NCBI RefSeq assembly: GCF_006937785.1
Contig: NZ_SJEE01000009.1
Location: forward strand, 80,097-144,096
Direction of reading: 5' to 3'
DNA: 64,000 nucleotides
From: Pseudanabaena sp. UWO311
Lineage (GTDB): Bacteria > Cyanobacteriota > Cyanobacteriia > Pseudanabaenales > Pseudanabaenaceae
The notes under the pieces are model-generated. The model had not been told where the DNA came from, did no database searches, and saw only the letters and a list, made by a program, of their open reading frames with translations. A program made the translations under genes and the position numbers. Below, one piece after another: positions 26,246-35,412 of this stretch (positions within the stretch are counted from its first letter, which is position 1; every line of letters starts with the position of its first letter).

Positions 26246-27285
26246 TGAAGTTCAAATCTCGGTTAATTGCTAAAACTTTCAATTTTTTGCTGCTCGGTCT
26301 TACCACTTATTTCCTCACGGCTTGCCAAGGTTCAAATATTGGCAGCTCATTGGAAAATGCGATCGCTCCCGCTAGTCCATCTTCTTCTGATGCGATCGCA
26401 GAAAAGCCAAATCAACCGACCCCACTTGCCACAACTCCTATCAGCTCAAGCCCAGTTTCAAACCCTGAACCCAAACCAACTAATTTTCCTACTAGTTCCG
26501 TTAATTCTGTTAATAGCGATCTCTTATCTACGCAAATGAAAGCGATCGCTCTACAGTCCTTGCCCAAGGAGTCAACCTCAGAGAAAAAATCACTCAAAGA
26601 ACTTTTCTCTATAAACTTTACGAATTCTCAGCCTCAAATTGGTGAATTTAATGATCTAGAAACAGCACCTGCTCCTCTCAAAGCCTGGATTAAGGACTTA
26701 AACAGATTAGGAACGATCACTCCGAAAATAGGGCAAGAGTTTAGACCAAATATATTAGTTGCACGTCGCGAATATGCGCGATGGCTATTAGAAACCAATA
26801 ATCGACTTTATAAAAATCAACCTAGCCGCCAAATTCGACTTGCTCAACCAACCGATAGCGCCAGCTTCCCTGATATTCCCCCAAGCCATCCTGATTTTGC
26901 AGTTATTCAGGGTTTAGCTAATGCAGGACTAATCGGTGGCACAGGCGATCCCTTTCGTCCCAATGATCCCCTATTGCGTGAAGAACTTGTACAGTGGAAG
27001 ATTCCACTTGATCTCAGACAACCTTTGCCCACTGCCACAGTAGAGACTATTAGTCAATCATGGGGATTTAAAGATAGCGATCGCATTAGTGAAAAAGCTC
27101 TAAGTGCAATCTTTGCTGATGCTCAACTGCGCGATATTTCTAACATTCGTCGCAGCTTTGGATTTACGACATTATTGCAACCACAAAAGCCCGTCACCCG
27201 TGCCGAGGGAGCCGCTTCGCTTTGGTATTTTGGCACTGCGGTAGATGGCATATCCGTTGCTAAGGCTTTAGAACTTGACAAATAA
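26245..27285 (+). CDS. SLH-domain lipoprotein
   Basis: 346 residues from the ATG at 26245. The signal peptide ends in the lipobox LTAC (Cys about 27), so it should be a lipid-anchored envelope protein. A Pro/Ser/Thr-rich linker follows, then a region with S-layer-homology-like segments: IPPSHPDFAVIQGLANAGLI followed by DPFRPNDPLLREELVQW. SLH domains bind peptidoglycan or secondary polymers. Its TAA stop lies inside the left arm of repeat family A copy 3. Confidence 0.85.
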   Translation: MKFKSRLIAKTFNFLLLGLTTYFLTACQGSNIGSSLENAIAPASPSSSDAIAEKPNQPTPLATTPISSSPVSNPEPKPTNFPTSSVNSVNSDLLSTQMKAIALQSLPKESTSEKKSLKELFSINFTNSQPQIGEFNDLETAPAPLKAWIKDLNRLGTITPKIGQEFRPNILVARREYARWLLETNNRLYKNQPSRQIRLAQPTDSASFPDIPPSHPDFAVIQGLANAGLIGGTGDPFRPNDPLLREELVQWKIPLDLRQPLPTATVETISQSWGFKDSDRISEKALSAIFADAQLRDISNIRRSFGFTTLLQPQKPVTRAEGAASLWYFGTAVDGISVAKALELDK

Positions 27286-27395
27286 GTATTAATCAGCTCA
27301 TCACAATTAAAAAAACAGAACCAAAATCTTCACTGCCCGCTGCGCGGACAGTGAAGATTTTGGGGTTTTATATTTAATTGTGCTTAGCTACTTAT
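27281..27395. repeat. Dispersed palindromic repeat family A, copy 3
   Basis: The left arm ATAAGTATTAATCAGCTCAT... begins in the SLH gene stop codon. The right arm ends TTGTGCTTAGCTACTTAT. The inner hairpin ACCAAAATCTTCACTGCCCG/complement has the CCCGCTGCGCGGAC core. Confidence 0.87.
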
Positions 27396-27470
27396 CAAAG
27401 TGGGTATGATCGTAGAGCAACCAGAGACGACTACTTTTATAAATATTTACTGCAATTTAAAAATTAGAGC

Positions 27471-27764
27471 ATGAAAAAATTACTCCTTCTTACACTTGCA
27501 AGTTCAGTTTTGCTTTGTGACATATCTCTTGCCGCACAAACGAGACAGTCGAATACAGCTCAGCAAAACAGCAATACTTTAATCGCCAAAAGTCCTACTG
27601 CAAACAAATTTGATGCCTTCATGAAAGCTGGATATAGCGCATATAACAAAAAGGATTACAAGACTGCCTTAACTAACTTTCAAAATGCGTTATCCCTTCG
27701 CCCCAAAAATGTGTATGCCACCAAAGCTATCCAAAATACTGAAAAACGTATTGCTGGAAAGTAA
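27471..27764 (+). CDS. Small exported single-TPR protein
   Basis: 97 residues. A classical signal peptide (MKKLLLLTLASSVLLCDISLA) has a likely cleavage site after SLA. The rest is a low-complexity linker and one TPR (YSAYNKKDYKTALTNFQNAL, then LRPKNVYATKAI). Probably a periplasmic or envelope adaptor; no partner can be named. Confidence 0.75.
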   Translation: MKKLLLLTLASSVLLCDISLAAQTRQSNTAQQNSNTLIAKSPTANKFDAFMKAGYSAYNKKDYKTALTNFQNALSLRPKNVYATKAIQNTEKRIAGK

Positions 27765-27912
27765 AAGCTGATTTCACCAAAAAACTAAAAGCAGAGGAGG
27801 TGCAAAGCACCTTCTTTTTTTATGGTCTTCTCTAAATTTCATGATGTGCAATTTTGGATATAGAGACGCTAGAATATTAGTAATTGTTATTGTTGAGAAA
27901 AATTCATACATT

Positions 27913-28131
27913 ATGTCGCAGTATCAACGTATCGAGTACTTAATCGGGAAAGATGGAAAAATCGTTGAACGAGCGATTGATATATCTGGCAGCGAATGCG
28001 TGTCAATCACTGCCGAAATAGAGTCGAATTTAGGGAAAGTCGAAACTCGCCAATTATTACCTAATTATTACGAGACATCTGAACAAAATCTTGACTGTAA
28101 TGTGATGGAGCAAGTTCAGTTCGATCAATAA
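27913..28131 (+). CDS. DUF2997 family protein
   Basis: 72 residues from ATG 27913 (MSQYQRIEYLIGKDGKIVER). Earlier in-frame ATGs at 27841 add a segment unlike the family. The IEYLIGKDGKI-E and LLPNYYE motifs match DUF2997, small cyanobacterial and plastid-related proteins that often accompany ycf35/DUF1257; no ycf35 is adjacent here. Function unknown. Confidence 0.8.
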   Translation: MSQYQRIEYLIGKDGKIVERAIDISGSECVSITAEIESNLGKVETRQLLPNYYETSEQNLDCNVMEQVQFDQ

Positions 28132-28506
28132 ACCTAAGTTTCTATAGATACGTTTGCTATTTAGGTCTTATTAACAAACCTAGTATTTTCTAAGACTTAT
28201 TTCATTTACTGGCTGTTTGAGCATTGCTATCTTTGCTTGGTAAGTAGCTAAGCACAATTAAATCTAAAACCTCAAAATCTTTACCGCCCGAGGCGCGGGC
28301 GGTAGAGATTTTATTCCTGAGTTTTTAATTGTTCTAAGGTATTTAGCGATGATTTAAGCAATTATTTAGGTAAATATGATTTGCTTGCCAGTGGGCTAAG
28401 TTTGAGAATCTATTTTGATAAAAGTTAAGATGCCTGCCCTTATCTGGGTAAAATTGTGATTAAGAAATTAAGAATTGTTAAAGATTTGCTTATGTAGAGA
28501 TATGCC
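28132..28506. other. 375-base intergenic region
   Basis: It contains repeat family A copy 4 (28241-28345) and the putative promoter of the PHP gene. No credible gene is seen. Confidence 0.6.
28241..28345. repeat. Dispersed palindromic repeat family A, copy 4
   Basis: The left arm TAAGTAGCTAAGCACAATTA is the best preserved of the family. Core CTTTACCGCCCGAGGCGCGG with inverted partner; the right arm TTTTAATTGTTCTAAGGTAT is diverged. Confidence 0.85.
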
Positions 28507-29205
28507 ATGGTAACTCAAACTCCATTATTGATATCAGAATCGAGTGCAACCAGCAGGCTCCGAAATATTTTTGCGTCCGTCGATGCTGTGAGTTGTCCGC
28601 ATAGGCTAAATTTCCATTTGCATACGGTTTATTCAGACGGCAAAATGCAGCCTGTGGATTTAATCCAACAGGCGATCTCATTGCGTCTATCCGATCTTGC
28701 TATCACCGATCACCATGCGATCGCAGGCTATTACATAGCTAAGCAATATCTTGAGCAATCAAAGAGTCAAGCCAATGATCCCCACACTTTGCCAACTCTC
28801 TGGTCAGGGATCGAAGTTAATGCCAGTTTGATTTTTACGGAAGTGCATATTCTTGGATACGGATTTGATCCCCAACATGAGGCGATGCATCCTTATTTGC
28901 AAGGTAAAACTACCGCAGGACTAGATTATCAAGCAATTAGTGTGATTAAGGCGATGCATTTGGCTGGTGGCTTAGCCGTACTTGCTCATCCAGCGAGATA
29001 TAGGCGATCGCCTGAAGACCTGATCCCCGCCGCCGCCGCTTTAGGGATTGATGGCATTGAAACCTACTACGGCTATGACAATAGCGATCCTTGGAAGCCC
29101 AGTCCACGCCAAACCGAAGAAATTAGGATACTTGCGGAAGCATATGGATTAATGCATACCTGCGGGACAGACTCCCACGGGTTTAAAATTAGTAAAAGAC
29201 TTTAA
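28507..29205 (+). CDS. PHP-domain metal-dependent phosphoesterase
   Basis: 232 residues. The polymerase-and-histidinol-phosphatase fold is shown by NFHLHTVYSDG (metal-binding HxH), AITDHHAIAGY, IEVNAS, LAHPARY and the late TDSHG. Stand-alone PHP proteins of this size (TrpH/RNase AM-like) hydrolyse nucleotides or short RNA ends; the exact substrate here is unknown. A short hairpin at 29210-29234 follows the stop. Confidence 0.87.
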   Translation: MVTQTPLLISESSATSRLRNIFASVDAVSCPHRLNFHLHTVYSDGKMQPVDLIQQAISLRLSDLAITDHHAIAGYYIAKQYLEQSKSQANDPHTLPTLWSGIEVNASLIFTEVHILGYGFDPQHEAMHPYLQGKTTAGLDYQAISVIKAMHLAGGLAVLAHPARYRRSPEDLIPAAAALGIDGIETYYGYDNSDPWKPSPRQTEEIRILAEAYGLMHTCGTDSHGFKISKRL

Positions 29206-29252
29206 ATAAAAAGCCTTGCTTAGCAAGGCTTTTTATGTGTTAGAAGGGTTGC

Positions 29253-29331
29253 CTAGTAGAAATAGAACCCAAAATATGTCCCGCCCGCTGAGCGGTCGGG
29301 ACATATTTTGGAGGTTTATTTCTACTAGGGA
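29253..29331. repeat. Palindromic repeat related to family A core
   Basis: Outer arms CCTAGTAGAAATA/TATTTCTACTAGG enclose an inner hairpin ACCCAAAATATGTCCCG/complement with a CCCGCTGAGCGG core. The inner part resembles family A, but the outer arms differ. It lies immediately upstream of the flavoprotein gene. Confidence 0.75.
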
Positions 29332-29371
29332 CTTGAAAAGAAAACAATCAGAATTATCGTTATTAAACAAA

Positions 29372-30874
29372 ATGACAGAAAAACCAAAAGTAATCGTCGT
29401 TGGTGCAGGTTGGGCGGGGCTAGGTGCAACTTATCAACTCACAAAACAAGGCTATGACATAACCTTGCTAGAAGCAGGAGCGCAAGCAGGTGGACTAGTT
29501 GCAGGATGGAAAACACAAGGGGGCAAATCCGTTGAAGCTGGTATTCATGGCTTTTGGTATCCCTACTGCAATATTTTTTCCTTAGTTAAAGAATTGGATC
29601 TAGATCCATTTACGGCTTGGACTCGATCAGCGCAATATTCTCCCGCAGGCTTAGAAGTTGAGTCACCGATTTTTCAAGACTTACCACGCTTGCCTTCCCC
29701 TCTTGGGACATTTGCCTATACACAATTTAAAAGATTGCCCTTAAGCGATCGCATCTCAGCATTACCGCTGATGTATGCAGTCGTCGATTTTGATAATTCC
29801 GATGATGCATGGAAACGTTATGACGGCATGACCGCACGCGAACTATTTCGCCAATATGGCGTTTCAGAAAGGCTATACCGCGAATCCTTTGAGCCAATGC
29901 TGCTAGTCGGGCTCTTTGCCCCTGGGGAACAATGTTCGGCGGCGGCGGCTTTGGGAATGCTGTATTACTTCATCTTGGCGCATCAAGCAGATTTTGATGT
30001 GGTCTGGTGTCGCGGTACAGTTGGCGAAAAAATCTTTAAACCTTGGTGCGATCGCATTAAAGAACTCGGGGGCAAAATTCTCACTGATCGTCGTGTTAGT
30101 GATGTTCGCGTTGATGATTCTGGCAAAATTACGGCGGTAATTTGTGGAGATGAAAGCTTTGATGCTGATGCAGTAATCTTCTCCGTTGGCATTTCAGGAA
30201 TGCAGAAAATTGTGTCAAACAGTCCTACTTTACAAAAGCGCAGCGAATTTCGTAACTTGATGAACTTGGGTGCGATCGATGTGTTGGCAGTGCGACTATG
30301 GTTCGATCGCAAAATCAATATTCCTCGTCCATCCAATGCCTGCTTTGGTTTTGATGTAACTACAGGCTGGACATTTTTTGATCTCAATGCGCTACATGAT
30401 GAATATGCTGATGAGACAGGCTCAGTGATAGAAGTCGATTTTTATCATGCGAATCAATTTCTGCCCCTTGATAATCAGGAAATTGTTGCGATCGTCCAGA
30501 GATATCTTGCTTCCTGTTTACCAGAGTTTGAAACAGCTAAGGTTGTTGACAGCAGCATCATTCGGTTGCCTCGTGCAGTTACTCATTTTGCCCCTGGAAG
30601 TTATCAACATTTGCTTAGAGCAATCACCAGTTTCCCAAATTTATATATGAGTGGAGACTGGGTGATTACCAATCATGGCTCATGGTCACAGGAAAAAGCT
30701 TATGTCACAGGGTTAGAAGCAGCAAATCTCGTCATGCAACAATTTAGTCAGGGAAACATGACTCAGATTTTGCCGATTGAATCTGATGAGCCTCATATCC
30801 AGATTGCGCGATCGCTTAATCAAACCCTAAGAAATATAGCAAAATCCTTGATCCCTAATTTCTCGCTGCCATAA
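29372..30874 (+). CDS. FAD-dependent oxidoreductase, carotenoid-desaturase-like
   Basis: 500 residues from ATG 29372, where VIVVGAGWAGLGATYQL supplies the FAD-binding GxGxxG. The longer frame runs back into a repeat and is rejected. LLEAGAQAGGLVAGW, GIHGFWYPYCN and the C-terminal YMSGDWV-T-HGSWSQEKAYV match the amine-oxidase/phytoene desaturase superfamily. It is closest, to my eye, to zeta-carotene desaturase or CrtU/CruE-like enzymes. Substrate is not certain; a carotenoid or prenyl-lipid is inferred. Confidence 0.82.
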   Translation: MTEKPKVIVVGAGWAGLGATYQLTKQGYDITLLEAGAQAGGLVAGWKTQGGKSVEAGIHGFWYPYCNIFSLVKELDLDPFTAWTRSAQYSPAGLEVESPIFQDLPRLPSPLGTFAYTQFKRLPLSDRISALPLMYAVVDFDNSDDAWKRYDGMTARELFRQYGVSERLYRESFEPMLLVGLFAPGEQCSAAAALGMLYYFILAHQADFDVVWCRGTVGEKIFKPWCDRIKELGGKILTDRRVSDVRVDDSGKITAVICGDESFDADAVIFSVGISGMQKIVSNSPTLQKRSEFRNLMNLGAIDVLAVRLWFDRKINIPRPSNACFGFDVTTGWTFFDLNALHDEYADETGSVIEVDFYHANQFLPLDNQEIVAIVQRYLASCLPEFETAKVVDSSIIRLPRAVTHFAPGSYQHLLRAITSFPNLYMSGDWVITNHGSWSQEKAYVTGLEAANLVMQQFSQGNMTQILPIESDEPHIQIARSLNQTLRNIAKSLIPNFSLP

Positions 30875-30986
30875 TTAGTTTGCAGTTTGTTACACCTTTG
30901 GTGACAAACTTTTAACGCTAATTCATAATTCGTCAGCAATCAATGTAAAATTGGATACGGTTAGACTAACCTAATAAAACTTTTTT

Positions 30987-31715
30987 ATGCTCTTAACAGA
31001 ACAAGCTCCCTCAACTGCTAAAAACACTGTCGGTTTTGTCTTAGTAGTGGAGGATGAAGCGATTATTCAAGAGGCGATCGCGCTATCTTTGCGTGAAGAA
31101 GGTTACAGTATTTTACTGGCAGAAGATGGCTATAGTGCTCTACAAATTGCTAAAACCGCGCCAAGGCTAGATTTAGTAATTTTAGATGTAATGTTGCCAT
31201 CAATAAATGGACTAGATTTTTGCCGTATTTTGCGTCACGAAGGTAATAATGTCCCTGTATTGATGATTAGTGCTAGAGGTAATGAATCCGATCGGATTAT
31301 CGGCTTAGAGGTTGGAGCTGATGATTATCTCAGTAAACCCTTTGGGATGAAGGAACTAGTGGCTCGTTGTCGAGCATTGCTACGCCGCAGCCGTCGAGAT
31401 TTTGTACCTACAAATGCAACGGTATATAAGTTTGGTGATATCACAATGTATCCTGACGAATGCCGTGTAACGATAAATGAAGCAGAAATCAATCTTTCCC
31501 CCAAAGAATTTCGGTTGCTCGATCTATTTATGAGTCATCCGCGTCGGGTATGGTCACGAGAGCAGCTACTAGAGAAAGTCTGGGGAGTGGACTTTGTGGG
31601 TGATAGCAAAACTGTTGATGTACATATTCGTTGGCTACGCGAAAAAATCGAAGTTGATCCTAGTGATCCTAAGCATATTGTTACTGTCAGAGGCTTCGGC
31701 TATCGTTTAGGTTAA
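30987..31715 (+). CDS. OmpR/PhoB-family response regulator
   Basis: 242 residues: receiver domain with acidic pocket VVEDE, phosphoacceptor Asp in VILDVMLPSING, Thr/Ser switch MISARG and Lys in YLSKPFGMKEL. A winged-helix DNA-binding domain follows (LSPKEFRLLDLFMSHPRRVW, KTVDVHIRWLREKIE, TVRGFGYRLG). Receiver and linker resemble cyanobacterial PhoB/SphR-type regulators, but no sensor kinase is adjacent, so the signal is unknown. A terminator begins at the stop codon. Confidence 0.9.
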   Translation: MLLTEQAPSTAKNTVGFVLVVEDEAIIQEAIALSLREEGYSILLAEDGYSALQIAKTAPRLDLVILDVMLPSINGLDFCRILRHEGNNVPVLMISARGNESDRIIGLEVGADDYLSKPFGMKELVARCRALLRRSRRDFVPTNATVYKFGDITMYPDECRVTINEAEINLSPKEFRLLDLFMSHPRRVWSREQLLEKVWGVDFVGDSKTVDVHIRWLREKIEVDPSDPKHIVTVRGFGYRLG

Positions 31716-31753
31716 ATATAAGGAAGGGAGTCGAAGACTCCCTTCCTTATATT
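31715..31753 (+). terminator. Terminator of the response regulator gene
   Basis: 18-bp arms (31715-31732 and 31736-31753) around GAA, starting at the last base of the stop codon, followed by TTAT. Confidence 0.85.
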
Positions 31754-32264
31754 TTATAGTTGTCGCCAGTCTTTGTTAAAGCATTTTTCGCTCAAACACA
31801 AACCAAGCAACGCTTTTAAAGCGTTGTTTGGTTTGTGTTTGATTAGTAATAGCCGTAGGATATAAAACCTAAAAAACGAGTGGCGGCGCAATGCACCGCC
31901 TTTCTCTTTTTGCTGTTTGATTTTCTAACTAATTAAATACAAAATATTTATAATTTTTCTGCTTTTTTGTGGCTTTTCTGATTTTTCAATCTCTTATTCT
32001 ACTGAACAAGTTAAGCGATTTGTACGGTTAGTTTATCGATAGTTATTTGATAAATTAAACTTTAACAATGAAGTATAATCAGTAAATTTTCCAAAATATA
32101 TAATATTTTATAGCTGAGGGGAATACCAAAAAATATCATTAATATGGCAATCGATTCTTTTGGCGATAATCATATCAATTAATCCAGAAAATTAAATTAA
32201 AAACTTTATTGTTTACTCAGTGCTAAGACCCTAATTAGTATGAATTCTAAGCAAGTAGAAAGTT
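31716..32264. other. 549-base intergenic region
   Basis: Contains the terminator above, a second perfect hairpin at 31793-31841 (CAAACACAAACCAAGCAACG and complement, 23-bp arms), a decayed hairpin near 31877-31905 and then about 340 bases of A/T-rich DNA before the ComFB gene. I see no credible gene; a long 5' leader of the ComFB transcript is possible. Confidence 0.6.
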
Positions 32265-33365
32265 ATGCATATATTTATCAATGTCTTAGAAGAGATAATT
32301 GTTAAAGAAGTTAGAATTCAAATCGAAGAACTACGTCCAAAGATACAACCAAAAGTTAAAGTTGCCGAAGCTGTAGGCTATGCACTTAATCGACTACCAC
32401 CTTTATTTGCCACGTCAATGATTGGTTGGAAATATCAATATGACTATTCTTTAAATGAACTATATCCACAAATTTCTCAAACAGTCAATCATGGTATTAA
32501 AGCTATTTTATTTGGCGACCTGTTGCATGACACTACGCCTTTACCTAAGCACTTATTTCTAAATAATGCAGGGGTATTACACCAACTCAACCAACTACTT
32601 AAGCGCAAATATTTACGATGGCGAGATGTCCCCATCATTGTTAGGGAACTGTCTGATCAATGTTCGCACTTTAGCCAATTCAATAATTCACAGGATCAAA
32701 CAGTAATTCAAGGTATTGAAGAAACTCGATTACAAGATGTTAATCATTTAAATCATCAGCACCGAGCAGTTCTTTCCAGTTCAAAAAGGTTTATGCAAAA
32801 GCAGCTAGTTCAAAAGCAGCAAGAAGCCTTTCGACTAGAATTGGAAAAAGCTTGGGATTCTCATCTAAAAACCTCTGAAGGTTCATGGTCTAGTGATAAA
32901 CGGGCTAAGGATGCCTTAGAAATGGAATATAGAGCTTTAGAATCCTATACGTTGGGGGCTGAATTAGGAATAGTAAATGTACTAGAACATCTTGTGTTTC
33001 AAATAATCGAGAAAGCGACACCCGAAATAAGTCAACAATTTAATAAAGGCGAGGTGGTTGCCTACGCACTCAATCGGTTGCCAGCAATGTATGCTACGAG
33101 TGTGCGTGGGTTCCGCCACTTAAGACAAAAAGCTGTTTCTGAGCTTTCTCGCGAACTAATTGGCAATGTGCGGACTGGCATCATGAAAGTCCTAAAGATT
33201 CCTCATACAGAGTTGCAACCGATCGCAGCCTATCGCTTTACTCAGGAATATGAACATGCAATTTTAGATTTACGCACTTATTTAAGACGTAACGACATTA
33301 CTCTGCATAATGTTGTGGCGATTGTGCAAGATTTATTGTTATGTCAATCTGCATCAAGGCAATGA
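32265..33365 (+). CDS. Tandem ComFB-domain protein
   Basis: 366 residues with two copies of the late-competence ComFB fold, at about 1-90 ([28 protein letters not shown]) and about 235-330 ([28 protein letters not shown]). A Gln/Lys-rich helical linker joins them. Single-domain cyanobacterial ComFB (CdgR) proteins have been described as cyclic-di-GMP receptors affecting motility and cell size; whether this double form binds nucleotide is unknown. Its end overlaps convergent yidD by 12 bases. Confidence 0.82.
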   Translation: MHIFINVLEEIIVKEVRIQIEELRPKIQPKVKVAEAVGYALNRLPPLFATSMIGWKYQYDYSLNELYPQISQTVNHGIKAILFGDLLHDTTPLPKHLFLNNAGVLHQLNQLLKRKYLRWRDVPIIVRELSDQCSHFSQFNNSQDQTVIQGIEETRLQDVNHLNHQHRAVLSSSKRFMQKQLVQKQQEAFRLELEKAWDSHLKTSEGSWSSDKRAKDALEMEYRALESYTLGAELGIVNVLEHLVFQIIEKATPEISQQFNKGEVVAYALNRLPAMYATSVRGFRHLRQKAVSELSRELIGNVRTGIMKVLKIPHTELQPIAAYRFTQEYEHAILDLRTYLRRNDITLHNVVAIVQDLLLCQSASRQ

Positions 33366-33602
33366 TGTTGGCTCATCTTGATGAACTAGTAGTTCTGGCA
33401 CAGGATCGTACCCACCAATATTCCAAGGATGGCAACTACAAACTCGTTTAACAGCTAGCTTCCCTCCTTTGAATAAACCATAGCGATCAATCGCTGTCAA
33501 AGCATATTGCGAGCAAGTAGGTTGAAACCGACACCTCGGTGGAAATAATGGTGAAATAAATAATCGATAAAACTGAATCAATAAAATAACAAGTTGTTTC
33601 AT
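33354..33602 (-). CDS. yidD: Membrane protein insertion efficiency factor YidD
   Basis: 82 residues with the full family signature: [32 protein letters not shown], and [14 protein letters not shown]. YidD is a small inner-membrane-associated protein that helps YidC insert membrane proteins. The usual rnpA-yidC neighbours are absent here. Confidence 0.95.
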   Translation of the reverse strand: MKQLVILLIQFYRLFISPLFPPRCRFQPTCSQYALTAIDRYGLFKGGKLAVKRVCSCHPWNIGGYDPVPELLVHQDEPTSLP

Positions 33603-33746
33603 GAATGTTTTCGTGACTGCGCTAGGCTATTGATAAAGCTGTCGCCACCCAACCCCAAAGAAGCTTGAGTCGGGCGCGTAGCGCCGCCTCAAGCTAGCGC
33701 AACAGTTATGTAACTCCATTTTAACGTTTCTATCCTAAATATCCTG

Positions 33747-34601
33747 ATGTCATCCTCTAAAACTGTCACGATCGCTGTTATTCAGGCATCCCTAAATGCT
33801 GATATAGCTACTAATGTTGCTAAAATCTCCGACTTAGTGAGCAAAGCAGCCCATCAAGGTGCACAGGTGATTTTGCCACCAGAATTATTTGAAAGCCCTT
33901 ATTTTTGTCGAGAGGAGCGCGATCGCTTTTTTGACTGGGCGCAACCTGTAGAAAATCATCCGACGATTGCTCATTTTCAAAAGCTGGCTCAAGAACTAAA
34001 TGTGGTAATTCCTGTTTCATTTTTTGAGAAATCAGGACAGGTCTATTACAACAGTCTTGCCATGGTTGGTGCAGACGGCTCATTGCTGGGAGTCTATCGC
34101 AAAAGCCATATTCCCGACGGGCCTGGTTATGAAGAAAAGTTTTATTTCCGTGGTGGCGATACAGGCTTCAAAGTTTGGGACACAGCTTTTGGCAAAATTG
34201 GCGTAGGCATCTGTTGGGATCAGTGGTTTCCTGAATGCGCCAGAGCAATGGTATTGATGGGTGCAGAGATTTTGCTATACCCAACTGCGATCGGCTCAGA
34301 GCCAGAGGAGCCAAATCTAAATACCAAAGATCCTTGGCAACGCGCCATGATTGGTCATGCCGTTAGTAATGTGATCCCTGTGGCGGCTGCAAATCGGATC
34401 GGCTTAGAGGGAAATCAAACTTTTTATGGTCATTCCTTTATTGCTAACCATCGCGGCGATAAGGTCGCAGAGTTGAATGACACCGAAGAAGGCGTGATTT
34501 TAGCCAGTTTTGATCTCGATCAAGTACGACTTAATCGTGCCTCATTTGGATTTTTTCGCGATCGCCGCCCTGATTTGTATCAAGTTTTATTGTCTCCATA
34601 A
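33747..34601 (+). CDS. aguB: N-carbamoylputrescine amidase
   Basis: 284 residues of the nitrilase superfamily. Catalytic triad: Glu in LPPELFESPYF, Lys in YRKSHIPDGPGY, Cys in VGICWDQWFPE. The IPDGPGYEEKFYF and NLNTKDPWQRAM stretches match AguB. It hydrolyses N-carbamoylputrescine to putrescine, CO2 and ammonia, the last step of the arginine-agmatine route to polyamines. The upstream agmatine deiminase gene is not in the window. Confidence 0.93.
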   Translation: MSSSKTVTIAVIQASLNADIATNVAKISDLVSKAAHQGAQVILPPELFESPYFCREERDRFFDWAQPVENHPTIAHFQKLAQELNVVIPVSFFEKSGQVYYNSLAMVGADGSLLGVYRKSHIPDGPGYEEKFYFRGGDTGFKVWDTAFGKIGVGICWDQWFPECARAMVLMGAEILLYPTAIGSEPEEPNLNTKDPWQRAMIGHAVSNVIPVAAANRIGLEGNQTFYGHSFIANHRGDKVAELNDTEEGVILASFDLDQVRLNRASFGFFRDRRPDLYQVLLSP

Positions 34602-34641
34602 CAAATGCGCGGCTGCCCGAAGGGCAGCCGCGCATTTGTTA
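34599..34641. terminator. Shared terminator whose stem begins in two stop codons
   Basis: 20-bp perfect arms (34599-34618 and 34622-34641). The left arm starts with the aguB TAA and the right arm ends with the TAA of the convergent phosphatase gene (TTA on the plus strand). Confidence 0.92.
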
Positions 34642-35412
34642 TACCCAAGACCATCGTCGTTTGGGGGCATTTGTCTTGCCAATTTCTAGTCTTTGAGATC
34701 GCGTCGGCATTGGCTCAATCACAGTTGTAATATCTGAGAGTGAATTTACCCTTAACTCATTGGTAAAAGTATTGCACTGATAAACTGTTGCCGAATCGAT
34801 ATCCAATGCCGATAACCAACCACTCTTTGGATGGTATCCCCCAGTATCAATATCAAGCCAGCCCTTACCCAATACTAAATTTCCTGGCTTTACCCCAGGG
34901 AAAACAAAAGTGATTGTATGTCCAGTAATAATAATTTTGTCTTCAAAGAAAGGCTCAGTAGCACTATGAAATTCTTCGCGAATCCAACAAAATTCAGCAG
35001 CGCCCTGTAATTCAAGCGGTAAATTAGGATTTAAGCCTGCATGGACTAGCCATACATCACCTAAATCCATATAAAGCGGTAATTGCTTCATCCACTCTAA
35101 ATGAGCTTCTGGTAAACGTCCTTCTCCATAGCTTGCCAAGGTGTTAGCACCACCATTCAGCAACCAACCTTTCCAGATTAATGATGCTTCATTACTGCTA
35201 AAAGCATCAAGACACATTTGCTCATGATTTCCCTTTAGGCAAGTATGACCATTGTCAATTACCCATTTCACAACGTCAGAACTACGCTCGCCGCGATCGA
35301 TCAAGTCGCCCAAAAAAAACAATTTGTCACTAGGACTACACTTAATGAAGTCAATTAACTTCATTAAGCCATCAAACTGACCATGAATATCTCCGAATAC
35401 TAATCGAGCCAA
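34639..35412 (-). CDS. Serine/threonine protein phosphatase, PPP-like metallophosphoesterase
   Basis: 257 residues with the metallophosphoesterase motifs GDIHGQ (residues 7-12), GDLIDRG (about 36-42), KGNHEQM (about 60-66) and a late HAGLNP and TGHT. Similar to bacteriophage-lambda-type and PrpA/B phosphatases and to ApaH-like enzymes. A protein phosphatase role is the conventional annotation; diadenosine polyphosphate hydrolysis cannot be excluded. Confidence 0.86.
   Translation of the reverse strand: MARLVFGDIHGQFDGLMKLIDFIKCSPSDKLFFLGDLIDRGERSSDVVKWVIDNGHTCLKGNHEQMCLDAFSSNEASLIWKGWLLNGGANTLASYGEGRLPEAHLEWMKQLPLYMDLGDVWLVHAGLNPNLPLELQGAAEFCWIREEFHSATEPFFEDKIIITGHTITFVFPGVKPGNLVLGKGWLDIDTGGYHPKSGWLSALDIDSATVYQCNTFTNELRVNSLSDITTVIEPMPTRSQRLEIGKTNAPKRRWSWV

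Noticed and set aside
29216..29371. Open extension of the flavoprotein frame
   Set aside because: It passes through a terminator and a palindromic repeat; the FAD motif starts right after 29372.
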